Source: an uncultured Pseudomonadota bacterium
GTDB lineage: Bacteria > Pseudomonadota > Gammaproteobacteria > Burkholderiales > SG8-39
Assembly: GCA_903909415.1 (NCBI GenBank)
Contig: CAIVVS010000092.1
Span: forward strand, 1 to 50,520
DNA length: 50,520 nucleotides
Reading direction: 5' to 3'
Position 1 is the stretch's first letter. Each line of letters starts with the position of its first letter. The notes under the pieces were generated by a model that did no database searches, was not told the DNA's origin, and saw only the letters and a program-made list of their open reading frames with translations. Shown in pieces: positions 25,626 to 34,128 of the stretch. A program made the translations under genes and the position numbers.

Positions 25626-27248
25626 TTGATCGTCACCTCCGGCATCACCATGCAGTTCGGCGCCAAGCCGCTGTTCGAGAACATCACCGTCAAGTTCGGC
25701 GGCGGCAACCGTTACGGCCTGATAGGCGCGAACGGCTGCGGCAAGTCCACCTTCATGCAGATCCTCGGGGGCGACCTCGAGTCCAGCGGCGGCTCGGTCG
25801 CCGTCGACAGCAACGAGCGCCTGGGCAAGTTGCGCCAGGACCAGTTCGCCTACGAGGACACCCGGGTGCTGGACGTGGTGATGATGGGCCACGAGCAGAT
25901 GTGGAACGCGATGCGCGACCGCGACGCGATCTACGCCAACCCCGACGCCTCGGAAGAGGACTACATGAAGGCGGCGGACCTGGAGACCCAGTTTGCCGAG
26001 TTCGGCGGCTACACCGCCGAGGCGCGCGCCGGCGAGCTGCTGCTCGGCCTGGGCGTGGAGATCGGGCAGCACAACGGCCCGATGAGCGAGGTCGCTCCCG
26101 GCTGGAAGCTGCGCGTGCTGCTGGCGCAGGCGCTGTTCGGCGACCCGGACATCCTGCTGCTGGACGAGCCGACCAACAACCTGGACATCAACAGCATCCG
26201 CTGGCTGGAGGACATCCTCAACGCCCGCCAGAGCACCATCATCATCATCTCCCACGACCGCCACTTCCTGAACAGCGTCTGCACCCACGTGGCCGACCTG
26301 GACTACGGCCAGCTGCGCGTCTACCCGGGCAACTACGACGACTACATGCTGGCCTCCACCCAGGTGCAGGCGCAGAAGCTCGCCGCCAATGCCAAGGCCA
26401 AGGAAAAGGTCGCCGAGCTGCAGGAGTTCGTGCGCCGCTTCTCGGCCAACAAGTCCAAGGCGCGCCAGGCCACCTCGCGCGCCCGCCAGATCGAGAAGAT
26501 CAAGATCGAGGACGTCAAGCCTTCCAGCCGACAGTACCCGTGGATCCGCTTCGAGTACGACGAGAAGGAAAAGCTGCACCGCCAGGCGGTGGAGCTGAAG
26601 AAGCTGACCAAGGGCTACGGCGCGCCGCTGATCCACCGGCTGGACCTGGTGATCCAGGCCGGCGACAAGGTCGCGATCATCGGGCCCAATGGCGTGGGCA
26701 AGACCACGCTGCTGCGCTGCCTGGCCGGCGCGGCGCTGGGCGGCCTGGCGCCGGACGAAGGCGAGGTGAAGTGGACCGACAAGGCACGCGTGGGCTACTG
26801 CGCGCAGGACCACGCGGCGGACTTCCCGGAAGACGAGCCGCTCACCGACTGGATGGGGCGCTGGCGCAGGCCGACGGATGACGAGCAGATCATGCGCTCC
26901 ACGCTCGGGCGGCTGCTGTTCTCCGGGGACGAGACCAAGAAGTCGGTCAAGGTGATTTCGGGCGGCGAGGAGCAGCGCATGATCTTCGGCAAGCTCATCC
27001 TGCAGATGCCCAACGTGCTGCTGATGGACGAGCCGACCAACCACCTGGACATGGAATCGATCGAGTCGCTGAACACCGCGCTGGACAAGTTCGCCGGCAC
27101 GCTGGTGTTCGTGTCGCACGACCGGGAGTTCGTGTCCTCGCTGGCCACGCGCATCATCGAGTTGAAGCCCGGCGAGCCGGGCAAGCCGGTCAGCGTGATC
27201 GACTACCAGGGCAACTACGAGGATTACCTGGCGAGCCAGGGGCTGTAA
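25626..27248 (+). CDS. ybiT: ABC-F family ATPase, YbiT-like
   Basis: A 540-residue protein with two ABC ATPase domains and no membrane segments. The first Walker A is GANGCGKS (about residue 34). A repeated [11 protein letters not shown] / [11 protein letters not shown] pair carries Walker B, and a charged linker lies between domains (about residues 245-300). The N-terminus [20 protein letters not shown] closely resembles YbiT. No ATG precedes this block, so TTG 25626 with GGAA upstream is proposed. ABC-F proteins bind the ribosome and relieve stalling or modulate elongation. It is a housekeeping gene divergent from the catabolic locus. Confidence 0.92.
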   Translation: MIVTSGITMQFGAKPLFENITVKFGGGNRYGLIGANGCGKSTFMQILGGDLESSGGSVAVDSNERLGKLRQDQFAYEDTRVLDVVMMGHEQMWNAMRDRDAIYANPDASEEDYMKAADLETQFAEFGGYTAEARAGELLLGLGVEIGQHNGPMSEVAPGWKLRVLLAQALFGDPDILLLDEPTNNLDINSIRWLEDILNARQSTIIIISHDRHFLNSVCTHVADLDYGQLRVYPGNYDDYMLASTQVQAQKLAANAKAKEKVAELQEFVRRFSANKSKARQATSRARQIEKIKIEDVKPSSRQYPWIRFEYDEKEKLHRQAVELKKLTKGYGAPLIHRLDLVIQAGDKVAIIGPNGVGKTTLLRCLAGAALGGLAPDEGEVKWTDKARVGYCAQDHAADFPEDEPLTDWMGRWRRPTDDEQIMRSTLGRLLFSGDETKKSVKVISGGEEQRMIFGKLILQMPNVLLMDEPTNHLDMESIESLNTALDKFAGTLVFVSHDREFVSSLATRIIELKPGEPGKPVSVIDYQGNYEDYLASQGL

Positions 27249-27256
27249 GGGGGGCT

Positions 27257-27329
27257 GTCATTCCCGCGAAGGCGGGAATCCAGCGGCTTTGGGCAAACGA
27301 CACTGGGTCCCCGCTTCCGCGGGGACGAC
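27257..27329. repeat. Inverted pair of REP-like palindromes after ybiT
   Basis: The first palindrome (27257-27283) is GTCATTCCCGCG...CGGGAATCCAG. The inverted partner (27303-27329), CTGGGTCCCCGC...GCGGGGACGAC, has paired changes that keep the stem. The pair directly follows the ybiT stop and could act as a transcript end or mRNA-stabilising structure. Confidence 0.85.
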
Positions 27330-27359
27330 GGGTGATGGGAAGCGGTTCCGGGTCTTGCA

Positions 27360-27386
27360 GTCATTCCCGCGAAAGCGGGAATCCAG
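27360..27386. repeat. Single REP-like palindrome
   Basis: A consensus copy with arms ATTCCCGC and GCGGGAAT around GAAA, flanked by GTC and CCAG. It lies 34 bp before the start of the ketopantoate-reductase-like gene. It is in the same orientation as the copy at 27257. Confidence 0.88.
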
Positions 27387-27420
27387 TGACGTTCGCTGTT
27401 GCGGTTATCGGGAGGTGTGC

Positions 27421-28356
27421 GTGAGGATCGTGGTCGTGGGCGCTGGCGCGGTCGGCGGGTACTTCGGGGTGATGCTGGCCAATGCCGGCCACCAGGTAGC
27501 CTTCGTCGCGCGCGGCGCGCAACTGGCGGCGATCCGCGAGAAAGGCCTGCGGCTCACCGGGCCGCGCGGCGACTTCGGCACCGGCCCCTGCGAGGCCAGC
27601 AACGAACCGGCCGAGCTCGGCCGTGCCGACGTGGTGCTGTTCTGCGTCAAGCTCTATGACACCGAAGCCGCCGGCCGGCAGCTCGCGCCGCTGCTGAAGG
27701 ATGGCGGCGTCTGCATCAGCCTGCAGAACGGCGTGGACGCGGTCGAACGCCTGTCGCCCATCCTCGGCGCGGGGCAGGTGATGGGCGGACTGGCCTATTG
27801 TTCCGGCGTGATCGCCGAGCCCGGCCTGATCCGCTACGTGTCCCAGATGTCGTCCGTCGTCTACGGAGAGAACGACGGCAGCCTGTCGCCGCGCGCGCTG
27901 GCCTTCCAGGCCGCCTGCGAGTCGGCCGGCTTCAAGGCCGAGGTCTCGCGCGACATCCGCGCCTCGCAGTGGGGCAAGTTCGTCGCGCTGTCGACCAACG
28001 CGGCGATGAGCTGCGTGGTGCGCCAGCCGGCCGGCATCGTCTACCACACGCCCGAGACCACCGAGCTCGCGATGCGCGGCTTCGGCGAGGTGGCGGCGGT
28101 GGCGCGCAAGCAGGGCATTGCGATCGCACCCGACGCCGAGCAGCGCGCGCTGGCCCAGCACCGCAGCTTCCCGCCGGACATGTACGCCTCCATGTACCAC
28201 GACCTGCGATTGGGCAAGCGGCTGGAGCTGGAAGGCCTGTCCGGCGTGGTGGTGAGGAAGGGCGCCGAGTTCGGCGTGCCGACGCCGGTGCATGCCTTCG
28301 CTCGGGCGGTGCTGCTGCCTTACCTGAACGGCGCACCGGCCTTGCCCACGCAATAA
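27421..28356 (+). CDS. Ketopantoate reductase-family oxidoreductase (PanE/ApbA)
   Basis: A 311-residue NADPH-dependent reductase-like protein. GTG 27421 follows GGGAGG by 6 nt; the longer frame would read through the palindromes. The N-terminal Rossmann motif is VRIVVVGAGAVGGYFG. A later helix, DIRASQWGKFVALSTNAAM, contains the probable catalytic Lys, and FCVKLYDTE matches the family's coenzyme-region signature. Canonical PanE makes pantoate for CoA. However, the gene heads a run of catabolic genes, and bacteria often carry several paralogues that reduce other 2-oxo acids. A pathway-specific role is therefore as likely as pantothenate synthesis. Confidence 0.88.
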   Translation: MRIVVVGAGAVGGYFGVMLANAGHQVAFVARGAQLAAIREKGLRLTGPRGDFGTGPCEASNEPAELGRADVVLFCVKLYDTEAAGRQLAPLLKDGGVCISLQNGVDAVERLSPILGAGQVMGGLAYCSGVIAEPGLIRYVSQMSSVVYGENDGSLSPRALAFQAACESAGFKAEVSRDIRASQWGKFVALSTNAAMSCVVRQPAGIVYHTPETTELAMRGFGEVAAVARKQGIAIAPDAEQRALAQHRSFPPDMYASMYHDLRLGKRLELEGLSGVVVRKGAEFGVPTPVHAFARAVLLPYLNGAPALPTQ

Positions 28357-28386
28357 CCCCTTCCACGCCCATCCGGACCCGACACC

Positions 28387-29790
28387 ATGGCCCGCATCCT
28401 GATCAAGAACGCTTCCGTCGTCACCATGGACGAGCGCCTCGGCGACATCGCCGGGGGCGACGTGCTCATCGAGGACGACCGCATCGCCGAAGTCGGGCGC
28501 AAGCTTGCTGCCACTGGCGCCGAGGTGCTGGACGCCAGCGGCATGGTGGCCATCCCCGGCCTGGTGAACTCGCACATCCACACCTGGGAAACCAGCCTGC
28601 GCGGCATCGGCTCGGACTGGGTGAGCGCGCGCGACTATTTCACCTACATGCACGGCAACCTCGCGCAGCGCTTCCAGGCCGAGGACAACCGCGTCGCCAA
28701 CCTGCTGGGCGCGCTGTCGCAGATCAACGGCGGCACCACCACCATCATGGACTGGTGCCACAACCTGACCTCGCCGGAGATGACCGACGCGTCCATCGAC
28801 GGGCTGGTGGAGTCGGGCATACGCGCGGTGTTCGGCCATGGCACGGCCAAGCCCATAGGAAAAGAATCGGCCAAGCCGTACTACGAGATCCCGCAGCCGC
28901 GCGAGGAAATCCACCGCCTGCGCACCGGCCGGCTGTCGTCTGACGACGCGCTGGTGACCATGGCGCTGGCCATCCTCGGGCCGGACTGGGGCACCTACGA
29001 GGTGGCTGAGGCGGACATCCGGCTGGCGCGCGAGTACGGGATCATCAACAGCGCCCACACCTTCGGGCGCAAGGGCAAGCGCAAGGTGCCCGACGGCATG
29101 TATCGGCTGAACGCCGCAGGCCTGCTGGGGCCGGACCACAACGTGGTGCACGGCAACTGCTTCGAGGATGACGAACTGAAGATGTTCATCGACGCCGGCT
29201 GCAGCGTGTCGGCCACGGTGATGGCGGAGATGCTGAACTGCGAGGGCACGGCGCTGCTGGGGCGGATCGAGAAGCTGGGCGCGATCCCGGCCATCGGCAC
29301 CGACGTGGACCCGTACTTCAATGCTTCCATGCTGGCCGAGATGCGGCGCGCCTTCCTGCACCAGCGCGAGCTCGACAACCGCGCGCTGTTCGAGCAGGGC
29401 AAGTATCCGCCGGCGGCGCACGCCACCACCACGCGCGCCGCGCTGCGCTGGGCGACGATCGGCGGCGCGCGCGCGCTGCGCATGGAGCACCGCATCGGCT
29501 CGCTCACGCCGGGCAAGCAGGCCGACGTGGTGCTGGTGAGGACCGACAGCCTGAACATGTTCCCGGCGATGCCGGCCGGCGACCCGGTGCATGCGGTGGT
29601 GATGAACGCCGAGTCGGGCGACGTGGACACGGTGCTGATCGCGGGCAACTACGCCAAACGCAACGGCAAGCTGAGCTTCCCGGCGGAGCGCCTGGCGCGG
29701 GTGAAGGAGGCGGTGCTGGCGTCGCGCGAGCGCATCATGGCGGCGGGCAACTACGTGTACCAGCCGGCGGCGCGCGGCGCGTTTCCCTGA
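28387..29790 (+). CDS. Amidohydrolase/deaminase (MTA-SAH deaminase/SsnA-like)
   Basis: A 467-residue metal-dependent hydrolase of the amidohydrolase superfamily. It shows the N-terminal HxH (His63, His65 in NSHIHTWE), His224 (NSAHTFG), His255 (VVHGNCF, followed by a DDEL segment) and Asp306 (GTDVDP), forming a mononuclear metal site. The C-terminal GSLTPGKQADVVLV is typical of deaminases in this group. Relatives deaminate adenosine derivatives, guanine, 8-oxoguanine, cytosine or triazines. It lies 30 bp after the reductase gene and 22 bp before a Bug gene. An N-heterocycle substrate fits the neighbouring molybdenum hydroxylases, but this is inference. Confidence 0.88.
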   Translation: MARILIKNASVVTMDERLGDIAGGDVLIEDDRIAEVGRKLAATGAEVLDASGMVAIPGLVNSHIHTWETSLRGIGSDWVSARDYFTYMHGNLAQRFQAEDNRVANLLGALSQINGGTTTIMDWCHNLTSPEMTDASIDGLVESGIRAVFGHGTAKPIGKESAKPYYEIPQPREEIHRLRTGRLSSDDALVTMALAILGPDWGTYEVAEADIRLAREYGIINSAHTFGRKGKRKVPDGMYRLNAAGLLGPDHNVVHGNCFEDDELKMFIDAGCSVSATVMAEMLNCEGTALLGRIEKLGAIPAIGTDVDPYFNASMLAEMRRAFLHQRELDNRALFEQGKYPPAAHATTTRAALRWATIGGARALRMEHRIGSLTPGKQADVVLVRTDSLNMFPAMPAGDPVHAVVMNAESGDVDTVLIAGNYAKRNGKLSFPAERLARVKEAVLASRERIMAAGNYVYQPAARGAFP

Positions 29791-29812
29791 TTCGGTTCAC
29801 AGAAAGGTAAAT

Positions 29813-30787
29813 ATGTCAATTAAATCAGCCACTTATGCTGTTTTAGGTGCTTTTTGCCTTTCGCTGGCTGCGAGCCACGCCGCAGCCCAGGCCTGGCCGA
29901 CCCGGCCGATCCGCGTGGTGCACGGCTTCGTCGCCGGCGGGAATGTGGACATCACCGCGCGCGTCGCCACCGCGCCGCTGGGCGAGATCCTCGGCCAGCA
30001 GGTGGTGGTGGAGGGCAGGCCGGGCGCGGGTGGCACGGTGGCGGCCAACGTGGTCGCCAAGGCCGAGCCCGACGGCTACACCCTGTTCGTGATGGCCTCG
30101 GGCCACAGCATCTCGCCCGGCCTGTACCGCTCGCTGCCCTACGACCCGGTGCGCGACTTCAGCATGGTGTCGCTGATCTCCAGCTTCCCCTTCGTGATCG
30201 CGGTCGCGCCCGGAAGCCCGGCGAAGAACCTCGCCGACCTGATCCGTATGGCGCGCGCCGAGTCCGGCCGCATGACCCTGGCGCATGCCGGCGTCGGCAC
30301 CGGCATGCACCTGTCCACCGTGCTGCTGCAGGCGCGCAGTGGCATCCAGTTCAACCTGATCCCCTACAAGGGCGGCAACCTCGCGCCTGTGTCGGTGGTG
30401 CAGGGCGAGACGCAGGTGGTGTTCGACACGCCGGCCGGCATGGGCAGCCTGGTGAGCTCCGGCAAGCTGCGTCCGCTGGCGGTGACCTCGGCCGAGCGCT
30501 GGAAGAACTGGCCCGACGTGCCCACCGTCGCCGAGACGGTGCCCGGCTATGAAGTGCGCGGCTGGATCGCGCTGGCCGGTCCGAAGGGTCTGCCGGCGCC
30601 GGTGGTGGCGCGCCTGACCCAGTCGCTGCACCAGGCGCTGGCGCGGGCGGACGTGACCGAGCGTTTTGCACAGATGGGTACCGGCGTCGCGCCGACGCAG
30701 CCCGAGGCCACGCAGGCTTTCCTCGCGGCGGAGGTCGAGCGCTGGACCAAGCTGATCCGCGACGAGAAGATTCCGCCGCAGGAGTGA
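29813..30787 (+). CDS. Bug/TctC-family solute-binding protein with AT-rich 5' end
   Basis: A 324-residue exported protein; the signal peptide ends at about SHAAAQA-WPTR. Hallmarks include RPIRVVHGFVAGGNVDITAR, VEGRPGAGGTVAAN, VAKAEPDGYTLF, LIPYKGGNLAP and WPDVPTVAETVPGYE. The first 20 codons use ATT, AAA, TTA, TAT and TTT and are far more AT-rich than anything nearby, while the rest matches the local GC-rich style. The last codons lie at the left edge of the 220-bp tandem duplication. It probably serves the amidohydrolase pathway. Confidence 0.92.
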   Translation: MSIKSATYAVLGAFCLSLAASHAAAQAWPTRPIRVVHGFVAGGNVDITARVATAPLGEILGQQVVVEGRPGAGGTVAANVVAKAEPDGYTLFVMASGHSISPGLYRSLPYDPVRDFSMVSLISSFPFVIAVAPGSPAKNLADLIRMARAESGRMTLAHAGVGTGMHLSTVLLQARSGIQFNLIPYKGGNLAPVSVVQGETQVVFDTPAGMGSLVSSGKLRPLAVTSAERWKNWPDVPTVAETVPGYEVRGWIALAGPKGLPAPVVARLTQSLHQALARADVTERFAQMGTGVAPTQPEATQAFLAAEVERWTKLIRDEKIPPQE

Positions 30788-30817
30788 GTGCGTGGCGTGC
30801 CTGGACCGTGAACGACA

Positions 30818-30909
30818 CTGGATTCCCGCTTTCGCGGGAATGACGGACCTTGTGGCTCGCGCAATTGCCAAGCAGAAGCACGGTCATTCCCGCGAAAGCG
30901 GGAATCCAG
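30818..30909. repeat. REP-like inverted pair in duplication unit 1
   Basis: CTGGATTCCCGC...GGGAATGAC (30818-30844) and its inverted partner GTCATTCCCGCG...GGAATCCAG (30883-30909) flank a 38-bp spacer. Both copies match the window's consensus palindrome exactly, and the pair together could fold into one long hairpin. Confidence 0.9.
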
Positions 30910-30927
30910 CGACTTTGACCTTCCCCC

Positions 30928-31004
30928 ATGACTGACCACGTCCAAGCAGGCGGTAACCGCCTCAAAGTCTCAGGGGTCGGAGCCGCCACAGCCCGCGCCC
31001 CCAG
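30928..31004 (+). pseudogene. Truncated copy of the start of the downstream alpha/beta hydrolase gene
   Basis: The frame reads MTDHVQAGGNRLKVSGVGAA, clearly a relative of MTDYVVAGGHRLEVARIGAA at the true gene start (31148). After about 26 codons it runs into the junction and second palindrome pair and loses all similarity to the hydrolase. It lacks the whole catalytic domain. It is a by-product of the tandem duplication, though its ATG and upstream sequence are intact and it may still be translated as a short peptide. Confidence 0.8.
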
Positions 31005-31037
31005 AGTGAGTGCGGTGTGCCGATTCAATGAACGTCA

Positions 31038-31129
31038 CTGGATTCCCGCTTTCGCGGGAATGACGGACCTTGTGGCTCGCGCAATTGCCAGGCAGAAGCA
31101 CGGTCATTCCCGCGAAAGCGGGAATCCAG
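31038..31129. repeat. REP-like inverted pair in duplication unit 2
   Basis: CTGGATTCCCGC...GGGAATGAC (31038-31064) and GTCATTCCCGCG...GGAATCCAG (31103-31129) with the same 38-bp spacer as unit 1. The spacer differs at one base (CCAAGC against CCAGGC). The second arm ends 18 bp before the hydrolase start. Confidence 0.9.
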
Positions 31130-31147
31130 CGTCTTTGACCTTCCCCC

Positions 31148-31918
31148 ATGACTGACTACGTCGTCGCAGGCGGCCACCGCCTCGAAGTCGCGCGCATCGG
31201 CGCCGCGACCGACCGCGCCCCCATCGTCCTCCTGCACGAAGGCCTGGGCTCAGTATCCATGTGGCGCGACTTCCCGTCGCAGCTCGCGCAGGCCTGCGGC
31301 CGCGAGGTGGTGGTGTATTCGCGCCTCGGCTATGGCCGTTCCGAACCGCTGCACCACCGCCACGCCGTGGACTACATGGGCCGCGAGGCCAATGTCGTGC
31401 TGCCCGAGTTGTGCGCGGCGCGGGGCCTGCGCAACCCGGTGCTGGTCGGCCACTCAGATGGCGCGTCGATCGCGCTGATCCGCGCCGGCAGCCCACCGGA
31501 TGCGCGCTGCCAGCCTGCGGCCATCGCCGTGATGGCGCCGCATGTCTTCGTCGAGCCGGTGAGCCTCGCGTCCATTGCCGCCGCGCGCGAGGCCTTCGCC
31601 TCCACCGACCTCAAGGCGAAGCTCGGGCGTTACCACGACGACCCGGAAGGCGCCTTCCGCGGCTGGAACGACATCTGGCTGGACCCGGCCTTCGCTGCCT
31701 GGAACATCGAGGCGCGCCTGCCGACCATCGCCTGTCCGGTGCTTGCCATCCAGGGCGAGCAGGACGAGTACGGCACCATGGCGCAGCTCGATGCCATCGC
31801 CGCGCGCGCGCCGCGCTGCGAGCAACTGCGCCTGGACGATTGCCGCCATTCCCCGCACCGCGACCAGCCGCAGGCGGTGCTGTCGCGCCTTGCCGCGTTC
31901 CTCTCGGAGGTGCCATGA
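31148..31918 (+). CDS. Alpha/beta hydrolase (C-C or ester hydrolase type)
   Basis: A 256-residue alpha/beta hydrolase starting at ATG 31148. The catalytic set is visible: oxyanion-loop HEGLGS (His30), nucleophile elbow GHSDG (Ser103), acid in GEQDEYG (Asp206) and His234 in DCRHSPH. The compact cap and the VVYSRLGYGRSEP strand resemble hydrolases acting on dienoic or hydroxy-acid products of aromatic cleavage. No signal peptide is seen. Its stop overlaps the start of the DUF1445 gene (ATGA), and its own first 80 bp have been duplicated upstream. Confidence 0.88.
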   Translation: MTDYVVAGGHRLEVARIGAATDRAPIVLLHEGLGSVSMWRDFPSQLAQACGREVVVYSRLGYGRSEPLHHRHAVDYMGREANVVLPELCAARGLRNPVLVGHSDGASIALIRAGSPPDARCQPAAIAVMAPHVFVEPVSLASIAAAREAFASTDLKAKLGRYHDDPEGAFRGWNDIWLDPAFAAWNIEARLPTIACPVLAIQGEQDEYGTMAQLDAIAARAPRCEQLRLDDCRHSPHRDQPQAVLSRLAAFLSEVP

Positions 31919-32682
31919 GCCTGCTCCCGTCCCAACAGGCACGGCTGGACATACGCGAGAACCGCCACACCGGCAGCTCGCGCGGCCTGGCGCTGGGCTA
32001 CGTGCAGTGCAACCTGGTGGTGATCCCGCAGGCGATGGCCTTCGAGTTCCTGCTCTACTGCCAGCGCAATCCCAAGGCCTGCCCGGTGCTGGAGGTGTGC
32101 GACACCGGATCCTGGGAGCCGAAGCGCCTCGCGCCCGGCGCGGACCTGCGCACCGACCTGTCCAAGTACGCGGTGTACCGCCACGGCAAGCGGGAAGGGG
32201 ATGTCACCGACATCAAGGCCTTGTGGCGTGAGGACCTGGTGGCCTTCCTGATCGGCTCGGGCATCACCTTCGACGAGGCGCTGGAGCGCGCCGGCGTGCC
32301 GACCACGCGCGACCGCTGGGTGCTGAACACCACCATCCCCACCGAACACGCCGGGCGGCTGCACGGCGGGATGGTGGTGACCATGCGCTGGCTGACCCCG
32401 GCGCAGGCCATCATCGCCACGCAGGTGTCGGCGCGCTTCCCGTTCAACCACGGCGCGCCGGTGCACATCGGCGACCCGGCGGCGATAGGCGCCGACCTGG
32501 CGAACCCGCTGTTCGGCCCGCCGGTGGAGCGGGTGCCCGACGGCGTGATGCCGGTGTTCTGGGCCTGTGGCGTCACCCCGCAGTCGGCCGCGCTGGCGGC
32601 GGGCGTGGAACTGATGCTGGCGCACGCGCCGGCCCATTCCTTCATCACCGACCTGCGCGCCGACGCGTTTTGTACGCCCTGA
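31915..32682 (+). CDS. DUF1445/YcsI-family putative hydro-lyase (D-glutamate cyclase-like)
   Basis: A 255-residue protein starting at ATG 31915, inside the hydrolase stop. Characteristic stretches are VQCNLVVIPQAMAFEFLLYC, NPKACPVLEVCDTGSWEP, APGADLRTDLSKYAVYRHGK, DLVAFLIGSGITFDEALERA and TEHAGRLHGGMVVTMRWLTP. Together these identify the DUF1445 family, annotated as putative hydro-lyases; the related mammalian enzyme cyclises D-glutamate. Such genes often sit beside Bug and LamB/YcsF-type genes. Coupling to a hydrolase suggests it adds or removes water from a small acid intermediate. The exact reaction is unknown. Confidence 0.88.
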   Translation: MSLLPSQQARLDIRENRHTGSSRGLALGYVQCNLVVIPQAMAFEFLLYCQRNPKACPVLEVCDTGSWEPKRLAPGADLRTDLSKYAVYRHGKREGDVTDIKALWREDLVAFLIGSGITFDEALERAGVPTTRDRWVLNTTIPTEHAGRLHGGMVVTMRWLTPAQAIIATQVSARFPFNHGAPVHIGDPAAIGADLANPLFGPPVERVPDGVMPVFWACGVTPQSAALAAGVELMLAHAPAHSFITDLRADAFCTP

Positions 32683-32812
32683 GCCGTACCCCCTGAGCGG
32701 CACGCCCCGGGTTTTCCGCCTGGGCGGGCAGCGCCGCGTCAGGGCGAATTTGCTTTCCATTTGCAAGGGATGGGAAAGGCGCTCTGCGGGGCATTCCGGC
32801 AGGGGGCGGGGC

Positions 32813-32834
32813 TATAATCGCTTCTTGCCGGGAG
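32813..32834 (+). promoter_or_regulatory. -10 box TATAAT and Shine-Dalgarno of the MFS gene
   Basis: A perfect TATAAT (32813-32818) with no convincing -35 hexamer at 16-18 nt, then GGGAG (32830-32834) 7 nt before the TTG start at 32842. The start of transcription would be near 32825, leaving a very short leader. The missing -35 suggests dependence on an activator, or a chance match. Confidence 0.45.
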
Positions 32835-32841
32835 CCCCGAT

Positions 32842-34089
32842 TTGAACACTGCTGCAGCCCCTTCCACCCTGCGCACCGACGTCCGCATCATCGGCCTGGT
32901 CACCGTGGCGCACATGGTGTCCCACTTCTTCCAGTTGGCCCTGGCGCCGCTGTTCCTGATGATGAAGGACGACCTCGGCGTCTCCTTCGCCGAACTCGGC
33001 CTGATCATGACCATGACCTACGTGGTCTCGGCGGCGATGCAGACCCCGGCCGGCTTCCTGGTGGACCGTTTCGGCGCGCGCAAGGTCCTGATGGGTGGCC
33101 TGCTGATCCAGTCCCTGGGCATCGCCCTGATCGGCCTGGCGCCGAACTATTTCATGATCGTGCTGGCGGCCATGGTCTCGGGCCTGGGCAACAGCGTGTT
33201 CCACCCGGCGGACTACGCCATCCTGAACGCCCGTGTCTCGACCCCCCGCCTGGGCTTCGCCTTCAGCATCCACGGCGTGGGCGGCTCCGTCGGCTGGGCG
33301 ATCGCGCCGTTCTACGTGCTCGGCCTGGCCTCCGTCTGGGGCTGGCGCGGCGCGCTCATCGGCGCCGGCCTGCTCGGCTTTGCCGTGACCCTGCTGCTGC
33401 TGGCCCAGCCTGACGTCGATGCCGCCGGCGCGAGCGAGGCGCGGGCCAAGGCGCGCGCGGCCGAGGCTGCCGGACCCAAGGTCAGCGCCTGGATGCTGCT
33501 GGGCACGGTGCCCATCATCATGTCCTTCCTGTTCTTCATGTTCAACGCGGCCGGCGTGGTCGCGCTGCAGAACTTCGCCATCCCCGCGCTGATGGAACTG
33601 TACGACATGCCGCTGCTGGCGGCGTCCGGTGCGCTGACCGCCTTCCTGGTGGGCAGCGGCGTGGGCATGTTCAGCGGCGGCTTCGTGGTCGGGCGCACAA
33701 AGAACTACGGCATCGCCTCGGCGGTGGGCCTGATCCTGGCCGCGGGCCTGGTCGCGGTGATCGCGTCGTCGGCGCTGCCGGCGATGCTGATGCCGGCGAT
33801 GCTGGCGCTGGCCGGCTTCACGCTGGGCACGGTGAGCCCGGTGCGCGACATGATCGTGCGCGACATCGCGCCGGCCAATGCGCGCGGCAGGGTGTACGGC
33901 TTCGTCTACACCGGCATGGACCTGGGCGCATTGACCGCGCCGGTGTCCTTCGGCTGGTTCATGGACCACAAGCAGCCGGCGATGATGTTCTACGGCGTGG
34001 CGATACTGTGGATCGTGGGCCTGTTGACCCTGGCCCAGGTGCGCCGCCACCAGCTGCGCGCCGGGTCTGCGGCCGCGCCGGCGGCCTGA
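32842..34089 (+). CDS. Major facilitator superfamily transporter
   Basis: A 415-residue membrane protein with about 12 helices, starting with TTG at 32842 (next in-frame ATGs are inside the first helix). The loop between helices 2 and 3 carries GFLVDRFGARKVLMGG, the MFS signature. A charged cytoplasmic loop at about residues 190-215 splits two six-helix halves. The N-terminus HMVSHFFQLALAPLFLMMKDDLG resembles the fosmidomycin-resistance-type/FsmR group. It may export or import an aromatic acid, since a LigB-type dioxygenase gene follows 39 bp later. Its direction and substrate are unknown. Confidence 0.9.
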   Translation: MNTAAAPSTLRTDVRIIGLVTVAHMVSHFFQLALAPLFLMMKDDLGVSFAELGLIMTMTYVVSAAMQTPAGFLVDRFGARKVLMGGLLIQSLGIALIGLAPNYFMIVLAAMVSGLGNSVFHPADYAILNARVSTPRLGFAFSIHGVGGSVGWAIAPFYVLGLASVWGWRGALIGAGLLGFAVTLLLLAQPDVDAAGASEARAKARAAEAAGPKVSAWMLLGTVPIIMSFLFFMFNAAGVVALQNFAIPALMELYDMPLLAASGALTAFLVGSGVGMFSGGFVVGRTKNYGIASAVGLILAAGLVAVIASSALPAMLMPAMLALAGFTLGTVSPVRDMIVRDIAPANARGRVYGFVYTGMDLGALTAPVSFGWFMDHKQPAMMFYGVAILWIVGLLTLAQVRRHQLRAGSAAAPAA

Positions 34090-34128
34090 GCGCGCGATGT
34101 TCCCGACATCCGGAGGCAGGACACAACG

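Larger units (their letters stand above)
30783..31226. repeat. Tandem duplication of about 220 bp
   Basis: Unit 1 (about 30783-31004) and unit 2 (about 31005-31226) are in direct tandem, offset 220-222 bp. Each holds GAGTGAGTGCG from the Bug gene's end, an inverted pair of palindromes, and the first 75-80 bp of the hydrolase gene. By eye, the non-coding 117 bp (30811-30927 against 31031-31147) differ at 3 positions, but the 77 bp of coding start differ at about 16. This explains the only gene-free stretch over 300 bp (30788-31147). Confidence 0.88.

Noticed and set aside
30818..31129. Regularly repeated palindromes as a CRISPR array
   Set aside because: Copies alternate in orientation, spacers are identical between units, and no cas gene is present.
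30928..31155. Small gene of 75 codons in the duplication
   Set aside because: After the hydrolase-like first 26 codons it simply translates the palindromes (WIPAFAGMT and SRESGNP are typical read-through of such repeats). It was kept as a truncated pseudogene instead.
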